DNA of 64,000 nt from JALQUL01 sp040382935. GTDB taxonomy: Bacteria > Pseudomonadota > Gammaproteobacteria > Burkholderiales > Burkholderiaceae_C. Location: assembly GCA_040382935.1 (NCBI GenBank), contig JBEIEP010000007.1, positions 18,868-82,867 of the forward strand, given 5' to 3'. Position 1 is the stretch's first letter. The number at the start of each line of letters is the position of its first letter. This document shows positions 1-7,737 of this stretch, piece by piece. The notes beneath the pieces are model-generated. The model worked only from the letters and a program-made list of their open reading frames with translations, ran no database searches and was not told where the DNA came from. Made by a program: the position numbers and the translations under genes.

Positions 1-2
1 TA

Positions 3-170
3 ACGCGCAAGGAATCGATCAAAATCTTGGCCCTGACTGGCAATCCTATTTCAGCCTTGCGCATGCTGGTGACCCTGTCCAAGGCATGCCAACGCCTAGC
101 CTCTATTAAGCGCTCAGGGCGCCTTGATCTGCCCGAATTGGCCGCGCATACCGTGGATGGAAAGCGGTAA
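3..170 (+). CDS. C-terminal end of an unidentified protein (cut by window edge)
   Basis: An open frame enters from the left edge and runs 55 codons to a TAA at 168-170. The peptide is basic and mildly hydrophobic (it contains ALTGNPISALRML and ends in HTVDGKR). I do not recognise the family. The stop codon directly abuts a copy of the GGAACCTCTGCAAAACCCC repeat, so the gene could be a resident gene ended by the insertion or an unrelated neighbour. No start or domain is visible. Confidence 0.4.
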   Translation, partial: TRKESIKILALTGNPISALRMLVTLSKACQRLASIKRSGRLDLPELAAHTVDGKR

Positions 171-195
171 GAACCCTCTGCAAAACCCCATGCGG
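171..195 (+). repeat. Terminal-inverted-repeat-like sequence, copy 1
   Basis: This 25-bp stretch (GAACCCTCTGCAAAACCCCA then TGCGG) matches the left end of the MITE-like element at 53896 with one change in the first block. It starts directly after the stop codon of the leftmost gene. No matching right end is visible before the next gene, so it is probably a solo end or remnant. Confidence 0.6.
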
Positions 196-257
196 CCTGA
201 GTTCAGCCAGGCCCAGGCACTACCTGTACACTGGCGGCAACGTGTTGCGGAGGTCAT

Positions 258-644
258 ATGGGTAGACAGCAGATAAGTTCAGGTTCTCCTTTTGAGGCGC
301 AAATCGGGTACAGCCGCGCTGTGGTTGCCGGTGACTGGGTGTTTGTATCAGGCACCACCGGTTTTGACTACAACACCATGACCATTTCAGACGACCTGGC
401 CGAGCAAACCGAGCAGTGTTTGAAAAACATTGAATCGGCCCTGATGCAGGCCGGTGCGGGAATGACCGATGTGGTGCGTGTCTCCTACATCTTGCCCCCT
501 GGCCAAGCCTTTGAACCCTGTTGGCCCGTGTTGCGCAGATACTTTGGTGCCGTCAGACCAGCGGCCACAATGGTCATCGCAGGCTTGATTGACCCCCGTA
601 TGAAGATAGAGATCGAAGTGACGGCCATCAAACAAAGCGCTTGA
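258..644 (+). CDS. RidA/YjgF-family protein, catalytic Arg not conserved
   Basis: This 128-residue protein has the normal length and fold signature of the RidA/YER057c/UK114 family: an N-terminal GYSRAVVAGDWVFVSG strand pair, a central AEQTEQCLKNIESAL helix and a C-terminal KIEIEVTAI strand. True RidA proteins hydrolyse enamine/imine intermediates made by PLP enzymes, using an arginine in a PAR motif near residue 105. Here the equivalent stretch reads RPAATM, so that arginine is missing. The protein therefore fits one of the Rid subgroups without proven imine deaminase activity. The ATG has a good ribosome binding site (CGGAGGT, 248-254). No pathway partner is adjacent. Confidence 0.85.
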   Translation: MGRQQISSGSPFEAQIGYSRAVVAGDWVFVSGTTGFDYNTMTISDDLAEQTEQCLKNIESALMQAGAGMTDVVRVSYILPPGQAFEPCWPVLRRYFGAVRPAATMVIAGLIDPRMKIEIEVTAIKQSA

Positions 645-707
645 TCAGGCACCGATACAACCTCGGTACCCAGGTACTCCGATTTACCTGCATTGGCTTT
701 TTAACTT

Positions 708-1292
708 ATGGCACTCTTTATCTACTGCCTCATCTACTTTTTGCTGGCCTTTGTATGGCGCTCGGTTCTGGTTTACCGCCGCACCGGGCACAACCCCTTT
801 GTATTGGCGGGTGGTGACGATGCCCACGGCTATGTGGGGCGTGCCTTCAAAGGTGTGGTGCTGGCGATTGCGGTGGTGGTGAGCAGTCATGCCTTTTTTC
901 CAGCGGCAAGCCAAGGGTGGGTGCCGCTGCCGGGTTTGCAGTCGCCCGCTTTGGCCTACAGTGGCTGGGCGCTACTTTGGATCTCCTTGGCTTGGCTCTT
1001 GGTGGCCCAGTACCAAATGGGGGTATCGTGGCGCATTGGGATTGACAACAAAGTAGCCACACCCTTGGTAGAGACAGGTCTTTTCAAGCGCAGTCGCAAC
1101 CCTATCTTTTTGGGTATGCGCCTTAACCTGTTAGGGCTCTTTTTGGTGCTACCCAACACCGCCACGGCCTGCATTGCGGTGGCGGGCGAGGTGGTGATTC
1201 AGGTGCAGGTGCGCCTAGAAGAGGCTTTCTTGGCCGCACGCCATGGCGATGCTTACCGGGCGTATCAGGGCCGGGTGCGGCGCTGGTTGTAG
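708..1292 (+). CDS. Isoprenylcysteine carboxyl methyltransferase-like membrane protein
   Basis: This 194-residue integral membrane protein has about four or five hydrophobic segments. Its C-terminal half carries the ICMT/PEMT superfamily signature: a GLFKRSRNPIFLGM loop, then a helix, then QVRLEEAFLAARHGDAY and a final VRRWL. In this superfamily the RNP and EE...HG elements form the SAM and substrate site of small-molecule or lipid methyltransferases. The bacterial substrate is not known, and a prenyl-cysteine substrate should not be assumed. It lies 63 bp behind the RidA-like gene and could share its transcript. Confidence 0.75.
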   Translation: MALFIYCLIYFLLAFVWRSVLVYRRTGHNPFVLAGGDDAHGYVGRAFKGVVLAIAVVVSSHAFFPAASQGWVPLPGLQSPALAYSGWALLWISLAWLLVAQYQMGVSWRIGIDNKVATPLVETGLFKRSRNPIFLGMRLNLLGLFLVLPNTATACIAVAGEVVIQVQVRLEEAFLAARHGDAYRAYQGRVRRWL

Positions 1293-1339
1293 GCCAGGTG
1301 CCGAATACACCGCTTATAGGCGCTTCACCGGATAAGGGC

Positions 1340-1515
1340 CTAGCCCAAAAGGTAGACCGCGCTCACTCCCAGCGTGGCAAAGGTGACCACCATGCCAAAG
1401 ATACGAAAAACAGCTGTGGGTTGTCGCCATGTCCCAGTCCTATGCGCAGGCGTATGGTGCGCATGCTTAAACCTAGAAACGGCAGTTGACCGCTTCCTTC
1501 TTCTGGTAGGGTCAT
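1340..1515 (-). pseudogene. Possible frameshifted small membrane-protein gene
   Basis: On the minus strand an ATG at 1515 opens MTLPEEGSGQL...GDNPQLFF and then loses frame at a TTTTT run. A different frame from the same place reads RIFGMVVTFATLGVSAVYLLG to a TAG at 1340-1342. Joined by one frame change the two parts would make a 58-residue protein with a single C-terminal transmembrane segment. The span is not a multiple of three, so it is broken as written. No family is recognised and there is no strong ribosome binding site. Apart from this the 1293-1587 gap shows nothing convincing. Confidence 0.25.
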
Positions 1516-1587
1516 ATGAACATTGATGTTTTAACGCCCCTAAACCTTCACCGTTTAGGTGAGCGCGCAACAGACCCGACTGAGCGG

Positions 1588-2349
1588 CTACCGCGTCAGG
1601 TCATACACCAGCAGGCCTATCCACTCGTGCAACGCTGTCTGCCAACGCAACAGACTGAACACCATGGAGTACTCGTTCCATCCTGTTTCCCGGCCGGTCA
1701 TAAAGTCAACGGGGTAGGCGCTCACCTTGCACCCCACCGCCTCAAACTCGCGCATGGAGCGGAGCATATGGGAGGCCGAGGTAACCAACAACCAAGGCTG
1801 TTGGCATTGGGTGCCCAATTGCTTGGCGACCAACTGGGCATTCTCGCGGGTGTTGCGTGCACCACTCTCTAGCGTCACACGCGTCATGTCCACACCCTGC
1901 TGCTGGTAGAACAGCTTGGCCAGATCGGCCTCTGTCGTACCTGTGGTGAGCAAACGCCCTTCACCCCCAGAAAAAACCAATTGCATATGCGGGTATTGGC
2001 GCATCAGGGGCAAGGCCACCGTCATGCGTTCGGCGGCGTGGTTGAGCGGTACCTGGCCGCGGCTCTGGTAAACATCGGGATGCCCCAGTGCGCCCCCCAA
2101 AACGATCATCCCTGCAAAGCCCTCCAAGGTGTTGGAGGCTGGCACGGCATACCGATTTTCTAGGTGCCGTAGCAGAGCATCGGGAAACATATTGAATCCC
2201 AGCAAACCCAGCATTACCAGACCACTCCACAACATACCCAGGGCCCAGCGCCGCGTGCGGTTGAGTAGGAGCAGCGCAATGACCCACCAAAGTGCCAACC
2301 AATAGAGGGGCTGGGTAATGGCAGACAACAACTTAGAAAGAACGAACAT
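1588..2349 (-). CDS. YdcF/ElyC-family (DUF218) membrane-anchored protein
   Basis: This 253-residue protein has two N-terminal transmembrane helices (about residues 8-30 and 35-55) followed by a DUF218 domain. The domain signatures are present: MIVLGGAL near residue 80, VFSGGEG near 125, ESGARNTRENA near 160 and LVTSASHMLRS near 188. The family includes ElyC, SanA and YdcF of E. coli, which affect envelope integrity and peptidoglycan or lipid-carrier metabolism. The biochemical activity of the family is unsettled. The gene is convergent with the ICMT-like gene and its upstream region faces a small membrane-protein gene on the same strand. Confidence 0.85.
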   Translation of the reverse strand: MFVLSKLLSAITQPLYWLALWWVIALLLLNRTRRWALGMLWSGLVMLGLLGFNMFPDALLRHLENRYAVPASNTLEGFAGMIVLGGALGHPDVYQSRGQVPLNHAAERMTVALPLMRQYPHMQLVFSGGEGRLLTTGTTEADLAKLFYQQQGVDMTRVTLESGARNTRENAQLVAKQLGTQCQQPWLLVTSASHMLRSMREFEAVGCKVSAYPVDFMTGRETGWNEYSMVFSLLRWQTALHEWIGLLVYDLTR

Positions 2350-2451
2350 GAAAGGACTACCTTAAAGGAACGCGCCCATCATAGCGACCTTGGGTGAAAG
2401 CCAATGACCCATGCCGCAGTGGGGCTAGGGTTCGCAACAGCGCCTCTCCAT

Positions 2452-2898
2452 TTACTCTTGAAACGGCTCTGGAGAGGGCACAACAGCCCGGTGCTTAACC
2501 GCTGCGGCATGGGCGATTATTCTGATTTTGTAGCGTACCAACGCCAGCCACAGCAAATACAAAAATCCGGCATTCAGCCATGCCACCGTCGTTGGCAACA
2601 AATTACCGTTAGAGGCATGAAACAAGCCCGTGAACCACGCGACAAGCAACCCACTGTTGGCAATGACAATGGCTACCACCGCAACCCTAAAGGCAATGCT
2701 GCGCCTCACCAGTGTTTTGGCGCGTTGCACCAACCACGCTTGGTCGGTCTTGTCAAAAGCGGCGAGGTCTTGCAGGCCGTAACGGTACATCAGCGAAGGC
2801 TGTGTCGCGTTTTGGTTGCGCAAGGCTTTGCTTTGGAGCTTGGCGTTTTCAATCAACTCGTCCGCTAGGGACTGGGCTTGGCGTTGGGTTAGGGGCAT
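2452..2898 (-). CDS. Small two-helix membrane protein, unknown function
   Basis: This 148-residue protein has a charged, glutamine-rich N-terminal half (about residues 1-65) and then two hydrophobic segments (about 70-93 and 105-122) with a basic loop after the second. The arrangement resembles bacterial proteins with a cytoplasmic head and a hairpin anchor, but I do not recognise the family. It is transcribed leftward, and the sequence just upstream of it is where the truncated boxB begins. The deletion that removed most of boxB may therefore have placed this gene here. Confidence 0.6.
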   Translation of the reverse strand: MPLTQRQAQSLADELIENAKLQSKALRNQNATQPSLMYRYGLQDLAAFDKTDQAWLVQRAKTLVRRSIAFRVAVVAIVIANSGLLVAWFTGLFHASNGNLLPTTVAWLNAGFLYLLWLALVRYKIRIIAHAAAVKHRAVVPSPEPFQE

Positions 2899-2955
2899 AG
2901 GGCACTCTGACGAAAATCATACGGGCTACAAACGAAGAAGTATCCTACGCTTTGA

Positions 2956-3249
2956 GGCCCTGCCAAGCAACAGAAGTGGCTCGGTTTGTTTGAACAACTT
3001 TTCCCGAAAGATAAGTGGGACCTTGGCTCCTTGTCGGGTGTTAAAGTTTCGCCCGATGGCCAGGTCGTGAGCGACGCGCAGTGGGCGGCCAACGCCAACC
3101 ATTGGCTGCCCAGTGAGCAAGACCGCGCCTACGTGGGCTCACTCATGGGCCGTGTGGTTGAGCCTGGCAAATTTGCCAACTGGATTGCACCCCCTATGAT
3201 GGGCATTAACCGCCAGCCTGTGGATTTTGAATACGTGCGATTTAACTAA
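2956..3249 (+). pseudogene. boxB: C-terminal remnant of boxB, benzoyl-CoA 2,3-epoxidase oxygenase subunit
   Basis: About 98 in-frame codons run from just after a TGA at 2953-2955 to TAA at 3247-3249. They include LPSEQDRAYVGSLM, PGKFANWIAPP and a terminal QPVDFEYVRF, as I recall for BoxB C-termini. BoxB is normally about 475 residues long and holds its di-iron ligands in the missing part, so this piece cannot be active. There is no ATG; the only in-frame start is a TTG at 2986. The fragment keeps its normal position directly ahead of boxA, with a 33-bp gap. This indicates a deletion of the upstream part rather than a small separate gene. Confidence 0.75.
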
Positions 3250-3282
3250 CATGCAGGATTCGGCATTCCAGAAAGACCCGCC

Positions 3283-4560
3283 ATGTCCACAACCCAAGCC
3301 CTGGTGATTAAGCAGCATTTAATTGACCCAGAGATTTGCATTCGCTGCAACACCTGTGAGGCCACCTGCCCCATAGGTGCCATCACCCACGATTCGCGCA
3401 ACTACGTGGTGGACGCGGCCATTTGCAACTGGTGTGGTGACTGCATTGCACCATGCCCTACCGGCTCAATCGACAACTACCGCACCGTGCCCCTGGCCAA
3501 GGCGTACACCCTGGCCGAGCAGTTGCTGTGGGACGAGTTGCCCAAAGAGCTGGGCCGGGATGAATTGGCAGAGGCTGAGTCTGCCGCATTAGACAGTGGC
3601 CAGCCGGGCCAAATGGCGCCCTCTGCGCCCTCTCCTGCACCCGTTCAGGTGCAAGCCACCGCCTCGCCCGGTGCGACTGTGCCACCCTGGTCTGCCGCCC
3701 ACGCCTACACCAATTTGTACGGCCCCAAAGCCGAGCAAAAAACCTTGAACGCCACGGTGGTGGGCAATGTGCGCGTCACGCAGGTGGGCAGTGAGTACGA
3801 CACCCACCATGTGGTGCTGGATTTTGGGGCCATGCCGTTGCCGGTTTTAGAAGGCCAGTCGATTGGGGTGATCCCACCTGGCTTTGACCCCTTGGGCCGC
3901 CCGCACCATGCACGCCAGTATTCCATCGCCAGCCCACGCAACGGCGAGCGGCCCGGCTACAACAACGTATCACTCACCATCAAAAGGGTGTTGCAAGACC
4001 ACCAGGGCAGGCCCGTCAAAGGGGTGGCCAGTAACTACATGTGCGACCTGAAAGTGGGCGACACGGTTAAGGTGATCGGCCCTTTTGGCACAAGTTTTTT
4101 AATGCCCAACCATCCGCGCAGCCACATCGTGATGATTTGCACCGGCACCGGCAGCGCCCCCATGCGGGCCATGACCGAATGGCGCAGACGTTTGCGCCAG
4201 TCTGGCAAGTTTGAATCGGGTAAGCTGATGTTGTTCTTTGGCGCACGCACCCAAGAGGAGTTGCCTTACTTTGGGCCTTTGCAGAGCCTGCCCAAAGACT
4301 TTATCGACACCAACTTTGCATTTTCTAGAACACCGGGCCAACCCAAGCGCTATGTGCAAGACGCCATGCAAGAGCGTGCGGCCGATCTTGCTCCCCTGCT
4401 GGCCGATCCCAACGCCTACTTTTACGTGTGTGGTTTAAAAGCCATGGAAGAGGGTGTGGTGCAAACACTGCAACGCATCGCGCAAAATGCGGGTTTGAAC
4501 TGGGACAACCTGGTGCAATCGCTGCGCCAGCAAGCCCGCTTGCACCTAGAAACCTACTAA
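3283..4560 (+). CDS. boxA: BoxA, reductase component of benzoyl-CoA 2,3-epoxidase
   Basis: This 425-residue protein feeds electrons from NADPH to BoxB, which epoxidises benzoyl-CoA in the aerobic box pathway. The N-terminal ferredoxin domain has two complete [4Fe-4S] motifs (Cys19, 22, 25, 29 and Cys48, 51, 54, 58). A Pro/Ala-rich linker covers roughly residues 105-140. The C-terminal ferredoxin-NADP reductase-like half has an FAD-binding RQYSIASP and an NADP-binding CTGTGSAPMRA. Length and domain order are normal and nothing is broken. Its oxygenase partner immediately upstream is only a stub, so the enzyme may be without a partner unless an intact boxB lies elsewhere. Confidence 0.92.
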   Translation: MSTTQALVIKQHLIDPEICIRCNTCEATCPIGAITHDSRNYVVDAAICNWCGDCIAPCPTGSIDNYRTVPLAKAYTLAEQLLWDELPKELGRDELAEAESAALDSGQPGQMAPSAPSPAPVQVQATASPGATVPPWSAAHAYTNLYGPKAEQKTLNATVVGNVRVTQVGSEYDTHHVVLDFGAMPLPVLEGQSIGVIPPGFDPLGRPHHARQYSIASPRNGERPGYNNVSLTIKRVLQDHQGRPVKGVASNYMCDLKVGDTVKVIGPFGTSFLMPNHPRSHIVMICTGTGSAPMRAMTEWRRRLRQSGKFESGKLMLFFGARTQEELPYFGPLQSLPKDFIDTNFAFSRTPGQPKRYVQDAMQERAADLAPLLADPNAYFYVCGLKAMEEGVVQTLQRIAQNAGLNWDNLVQSLRQQARLHLETY

Positions 4561-4569
4561 GCCCTTGCC

Positions 4570-5772
4570 ATGAACCAAGCCTATATTTGTGACGCAATAC
4601 GCACCCCTTTTGGCCGCTACGGTGGCGTGTTGTCGTCGGTGCGCACCGATGATTTGGCGGCGCTGCCCCTGATGGCCTTAATGGCGCGTAACCCATCGGT
4701 GGATTGGGAGGTGGTGACCGACGTGCTGTATGGCTGTGTCAACCAGGCCGGTGAGGACAACCGCAACGTGGCCCATATGGCATCCCTGCTGGCCGGTCTG
4801 CCCCATCAAATCCCAGGGGCCACCATCAACCGCCTGTGCGGCTCGGGCATGGATGCCGTGGGCAGTGCCGCCCGTGCCATCAAGGCGGGCGAGGCGCAAC
4901 TGATGATTGCAGGTGGGGTCGAGAGCATGAGCCGTTCACCCTTTGTGATGCCCAAGGCCGAGTCGGCTTTTAGCCGCAACAACGCAGTTTACGACACCAC
5001 CATTGGCTGGCGTTTTGTGAACAAGCGCATGAAGGAGTTGTACGGTGTGGACTCTATGCCAGAGACGGCCGAAAACGTGGCCAGTCAGTTCAACATCAGC
5101 CGCCAAGACCAAGACCGCATGGCCCTGGCCTCGCAAACCAAGGCGGTGGCCGCCCAGCAAGCGGGCTACTTTGCCGCAGAGATCTGCCCCGTCACTCTCC
5201 CACAAAAAAAGGGTGAGCCGCTGGTGGTGCAACAAGACGAGCACCCCCGCGCCACTACCCTAGAAAGTCTGGCCCAACTCAAACCCGTGGTCCACCCCGG
5301 GGGCACCGTCACGGCAGGCAACGCCAGCGGGGTTAACGACGGGGCTTGCGCCTTGATCTTGGCCACCGAACAGGCGGCTGCACACAACGGCTTATCCCCC
5401 AAGGCCCGTGTGGTGGGCATGGCCACGGCCGGGGTGTTGCCCCGCATCATGGGCATAGGGCCTGCACCTGCCACCCAAAAAGTGCTGGCACTCACCGGCC
5501 TGACCTTGGACCAAATGGATGTGATTGAATTGAATGAAGCCTTTGCGGCCCAAGGCCTTGCCGTGCTGCGCGAACTGGGCTTGCAAGACGACGACCCGCG
5601 TGTCAACCGCTACGGCGGCGCGATTGCCCTGGGCCACCCATTGGGGGCCAGCGGTGCGCGTTTGGTGACCACGGCCGTCAATCAATTGCACCGCCACGGT
5701 GGCCGCTATGCCCTGTGCACCATGTGCATTGGTGTAGGCCAGGGGATTGCCTTGGTGATAGAACGGGTGTAA
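4570..5772 (+). CDS. pcaF: 3-oxoadipyl-CoA thiolase
   Basis: This 400-residue thiolase has all catalytic residues: Cys90 in NRLCGSGMDAV, His356 in GGAIALGHPLGASG and Cys386 in CTMCIGVGQG. The length, the FGRYGGVLSSVRTDDLAA start and the YGCVNQAGEDNRNVAHM segment fit the PcaF/PaaJ group, which splits 3-oxoadipyl-CoA into succinyl-CoA and acetyl-CoA. That is the final step of the beta-ketoadipate, phenylacetate and box pathways. The gene starts 9 bp after boxA, as expected for a box operon. Its gene could equally be named paaJ, since the sequence alone does not tell which pathway it serves. Confidence 0.9.
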   Translation: MNQAYICDAIRTPFGRYGGVLSSVRTDDLAALPLMALMARNPSVDWEVVTDVLYGCVNQAGEDNRNVAHMASLLAGLPHQIPGATINRLCGSGMDAVGSAARAIKAGEAQLMIAGGVESMSRSPFVMPKAESAFSRNNAVYDTTIGWRFVNKRMKELYGVDSMPETAENVASQFNISRQDQDRMALASQTKAVAAQQAGYFAAEICPVTLPQKKGEPLVVQQDEHPRATTLESLAQLKPVVHPGGTVTAGNASGVNDGACALILATEQAAAHNGLSPKARVVGMATAGVLPRIMGIGPAPATQKVLALTGLTLDQMDVIELNEAFAAQGLAVLRELGLQDDDPRVNRYGGAIALGHPLGASGARLVTTAVNQLHRHGGRYALCTMCIGVGQGIALVIERV

Positions 5773-5803
5773 AACCTGACCCCATCCACACAGGGGTTAT
5801 CAC

Positions 5804-7546
5804 ATGAAATTACACATTCGCAGGCAGGTTTTCCAATGGTTCACAGGGGCAATGGCAGGCTTGGCCCTGCTGCCCTCTACCCAACTGTTGGCGGCCTCTA
5901 TGGCCCCAGTGGCCGCCCCCAACGGCATGGTGGTCACGGCCCAGCACATTGCCAGCAAGGTGGGTGTTGACGTTCTCAAAAAAGGCGGTAACGCGGTGGA
6001 CGCTGCGGTGGCCGTGGGCTATGCGCTGGCGGCGGTGTACCCGGCGGCAGGCAACTTGGGCGGTGGCGGGTTTATGACCGTGCAACTGGCCGATGGGCGC
6101 AAGACCTTTTTGGACTTCCGAGAAAAAGCCCCGATGGCCGCCACCCCCAATATGTACCTGGACGCCCAGGGCCAAGTGGTCAAAGGCTTAAGCACCCGTG
6201 GCCATTTGGCAGTGGGTGTGCCGGGTACTGTATCGGGCCTGGAGTACGCCCGCGAAAAATACGGCACACGCAAGCGCCAAACCTTGATCGCACCTGCCAT
6301 CGCCTTGGCCCAAAAAGGCTTTGTGCTGCAAAACGGCGATGTTGAAATACTGCGTAGTGCCACCGACGACTTCAAAAAAGATGCAGCTTTGGCGGGCATT
6401 TTCTTGAACAAAGGTGAACCGTTTGCCAGTGGCGACAAACTGGTGCAACCCGCCCTGGCCAAAACCTTGGCGCGCATCAGCCAAAAAGGCATCGATGGTT
6501 TTTACAAAGGCGTGGTGGCACAGGAGTTGGTCAACGCCAGCCAAGCCGGTAAAGGCATCATTACCCTGGCCGATCTGGCGGCCTACCAAACCCGTGAGTT
6601 AGCACCCATTGAGTGCGACTACCGTGGCTTTAAAGTGGTGTCAGCACCCCCACCCAGTTCGGGCGGTGTCGCCATTTGCGAAATCCTTAACATCGTTGAG
6701 GGCTACCCACTGGCCACCTACGGTTTTCATTCAGCCGCTGCCATGCACGTGCAAATCGAAGCTATGCGCCACACCTATGTGGACCGCAACAGTTACCTGG
6801 GTGACCCCGATTTTGTGAAGAACCCCATAGAGCGCTTGTTAGACAAAGCCTACGCCGAAAAAATCAGAGCCGTTATAGACCCCAAAAAAGCAGGCATCTC
6901 TAAAGACATCGCCCCCGGTGTGGCCCCGCACGAGGGCAGCAACACCACCCACTACTCCATCATGGACCGTTGGGGCAATGCGGTGGCCGTCACCTACACC
7001 CTCAACGACTGGTTTGGGGCCAGGGTGCTGGCAGGCAAAACCGGGGTGTTGCTGAACAACGAGATGGACGACTTCACCATCAAAGTCGGGGTGCCCAACC
7101 TGTACGGCTTGGTGCAGGGCCAGGCCAACGCCATTGCACCGGGCAAGCGCCCACTCTCGTCCATGAGCCCCACCATTGTGAGCAAAGACGGCAAGCCGGT
7201 GATGGTGCTGGGCACCCCAGGGGGCAGCCGCATCATTACGGCGGTGGCGCAAACCCTGATCCATGCCATCGATTACGGCATGACCATTCAAGAGGCCGTC
7301 GATGCCCCCCGTTTTCATCAACAGTGGTTGCCCGACGTCACCAATATCGAGGCCTTTGGCATCTCTGAAGACACCCGCCAAATTTTGCTAGCCATGGGCC
7401 ACAAACTGGGCGTGGCCCAACCCGCCAATCACCTGGCCGCCATTATGGTGGGTGCCCCTAGTCTTAATGGCAAGCCGGTGGGCAACAACCGGTACTACGG
7501 GGCCAATGACCCCAGGCGTGGGACGGGGTTGGCGTTGGGGTATTGA
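5804..7546 (+). CDS. ggt: Gamma-glutamyltransferase precursor
   Basis: This 580-residue protein has an N-terminal signal peptide (about residues 1-31, hydrophobic core GAMAGLALLPSTQLL) and is expected in the periplasm. It should cleave itself before Thr381 in the NTTHYSIMDRWGNAVAVTYT block, giving large and small subunits with the threonine as nucleophile. GGSRIITAVAQT near residue 470 and PLSSMSPTIV near 450 form the glutamate site in this family. It hydrolyses glutathione and gamma-glutamyl compounds or transfers the glutamyl group. The gene sits 31 bp after the thiolase gene, with no functional link evident. Confidence 0.93.
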   Translation: MKLHIRRQVFQWFTGAMAGLALLPSTQLLAASMAPVAAPNGMVVTAQHIASKVGVDVLKKGGNAVDAAVAVGYALAAVYPAAGNLGGGGFMTVQLADGRKTFLDFREKAPMAATPNMYLDAQGQVVKGLSTRGHLAVGVPGTVSGLEYAREKYGTRKRQTLIAPAIALAQKGFVLQNGDVEILRSATDDFKKDAALAGIFLNKGEPFASGDKLVQPALAKTLARISQKGIDGFYKGVVAQELVNASQAGKGIITLADLAAYQTRELAPIECDYRGFKVVSAPPPSSGGVAICEILNIVEGYPLATYGFHSAAAMHVQIEAMRHTYVDRNSYLGDPDFVKNPIERLLDKAYAEKIRAVIDPKKAGISKDIAPGVAPHEGSNTTHYSIMDRWGNAVAVTYTLNDWFGARVLAGKTGVLLNNEMDDFTIKVGVPNLYGLVQGQANAIAPGKRPLSSMSPTIVSKDGKPVMVLGTPGGSRIITAVAQTLIHAIDYGMTIQEAVDAPRFHQQWLPDVTNIEAFGISEDTRQILLAMGHKLGVAQPANHLAAIMVGAPSLNGKPVGNNRYYGANDPRRGTGLALGY

Positions 7547-7584
7547 GGTGGAGGAGCAAGGTGTGAAACCGCGCCAGCGAAAAT

Positions 7585-7604
7585 GACTTTCGCGCGCGAA
7601 AGTC
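7585..7604. terminator. 20-bp perfect palindrome after ggt
   Basis: GACTTTCGCGCGCGAAAGTC is a perfect inverted repeat 38 bp after the ggt stop codon. It could end ggt transcription, but it is not followed by a clear T-run on the plus strand. It could also be a protein-binding palindrome. Confidence 0.4.
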
Positions 7605-7649
7605 CTTCCCTACAAGTTCCTATTGATGTATCTCTTTTATCGAAGAATG

Positions 7650-7658
7650 TGGTATATT
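7650..7658 (+). promoter_or_regulatory. Extended -10 promoter for the NYN-domain gene
   Basis: TGGTATATT fits the extended -10 pattern TGnTATAAT with one mismatch. No good -35 is present at normal spacing, as is common with extended -10 promoters. Initiation would fall near 7665, immediately before the two hairpins. Confidence 0.5.
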
Positions 7659-7664
7659 GGAGCC

Positions 7665-7720
7665 TTATCTCCCCAGTTGCTTCGGTGGCTGGGCGCGAAG
7701 CCACCCTCGGGTGGCTTCTG
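7665..7720 (+). ncRNA. Two-hairpin structured leader upstream of the NYN nuclease gene
   Basis: Two hairpins follow each other directly. The first (7672-7693) is a nine-pair stem, including G-U pairs, closed by a cUUCGg tetraloop. The second (7697-7718) is a perfect ten-base inverted repeat, GAAGCCACCC and GGGTGGCTTC, with a two-base spacer. A short pyrimidine-rich run follows, then the GGAG and TTG start of the NYN gene. The arrangement could be an attenuator, a small RNA ended by the second hairpin, or a target of the nuclease itself. This is structural inference only. Confidence 0.5.
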
Positions 7721-7737
7721 CATTTCTGGAGTTCGAT

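Noticed and set aside
1539..1559. Hairpin CCTAAAC/GTTTAGG downstream of the YdcF-like gene, considered as a terminator
   Set aside because: The stem is only seven pairs of low stability with no T-run on either strand, so it is not listed as a terminator.
2404..2868. Plus-strand open frame of 154 codons
   Set aside because: It is antisense to the two-helix membrane protein gene, has no ribosome binding site and has shadow-type composition.
7657..7737. Longer N-terminus for the NYN-domain protein
   Set aside because: It would translate through both leader hairpins, and the conserved family start is at 7738 with its own GGAG.
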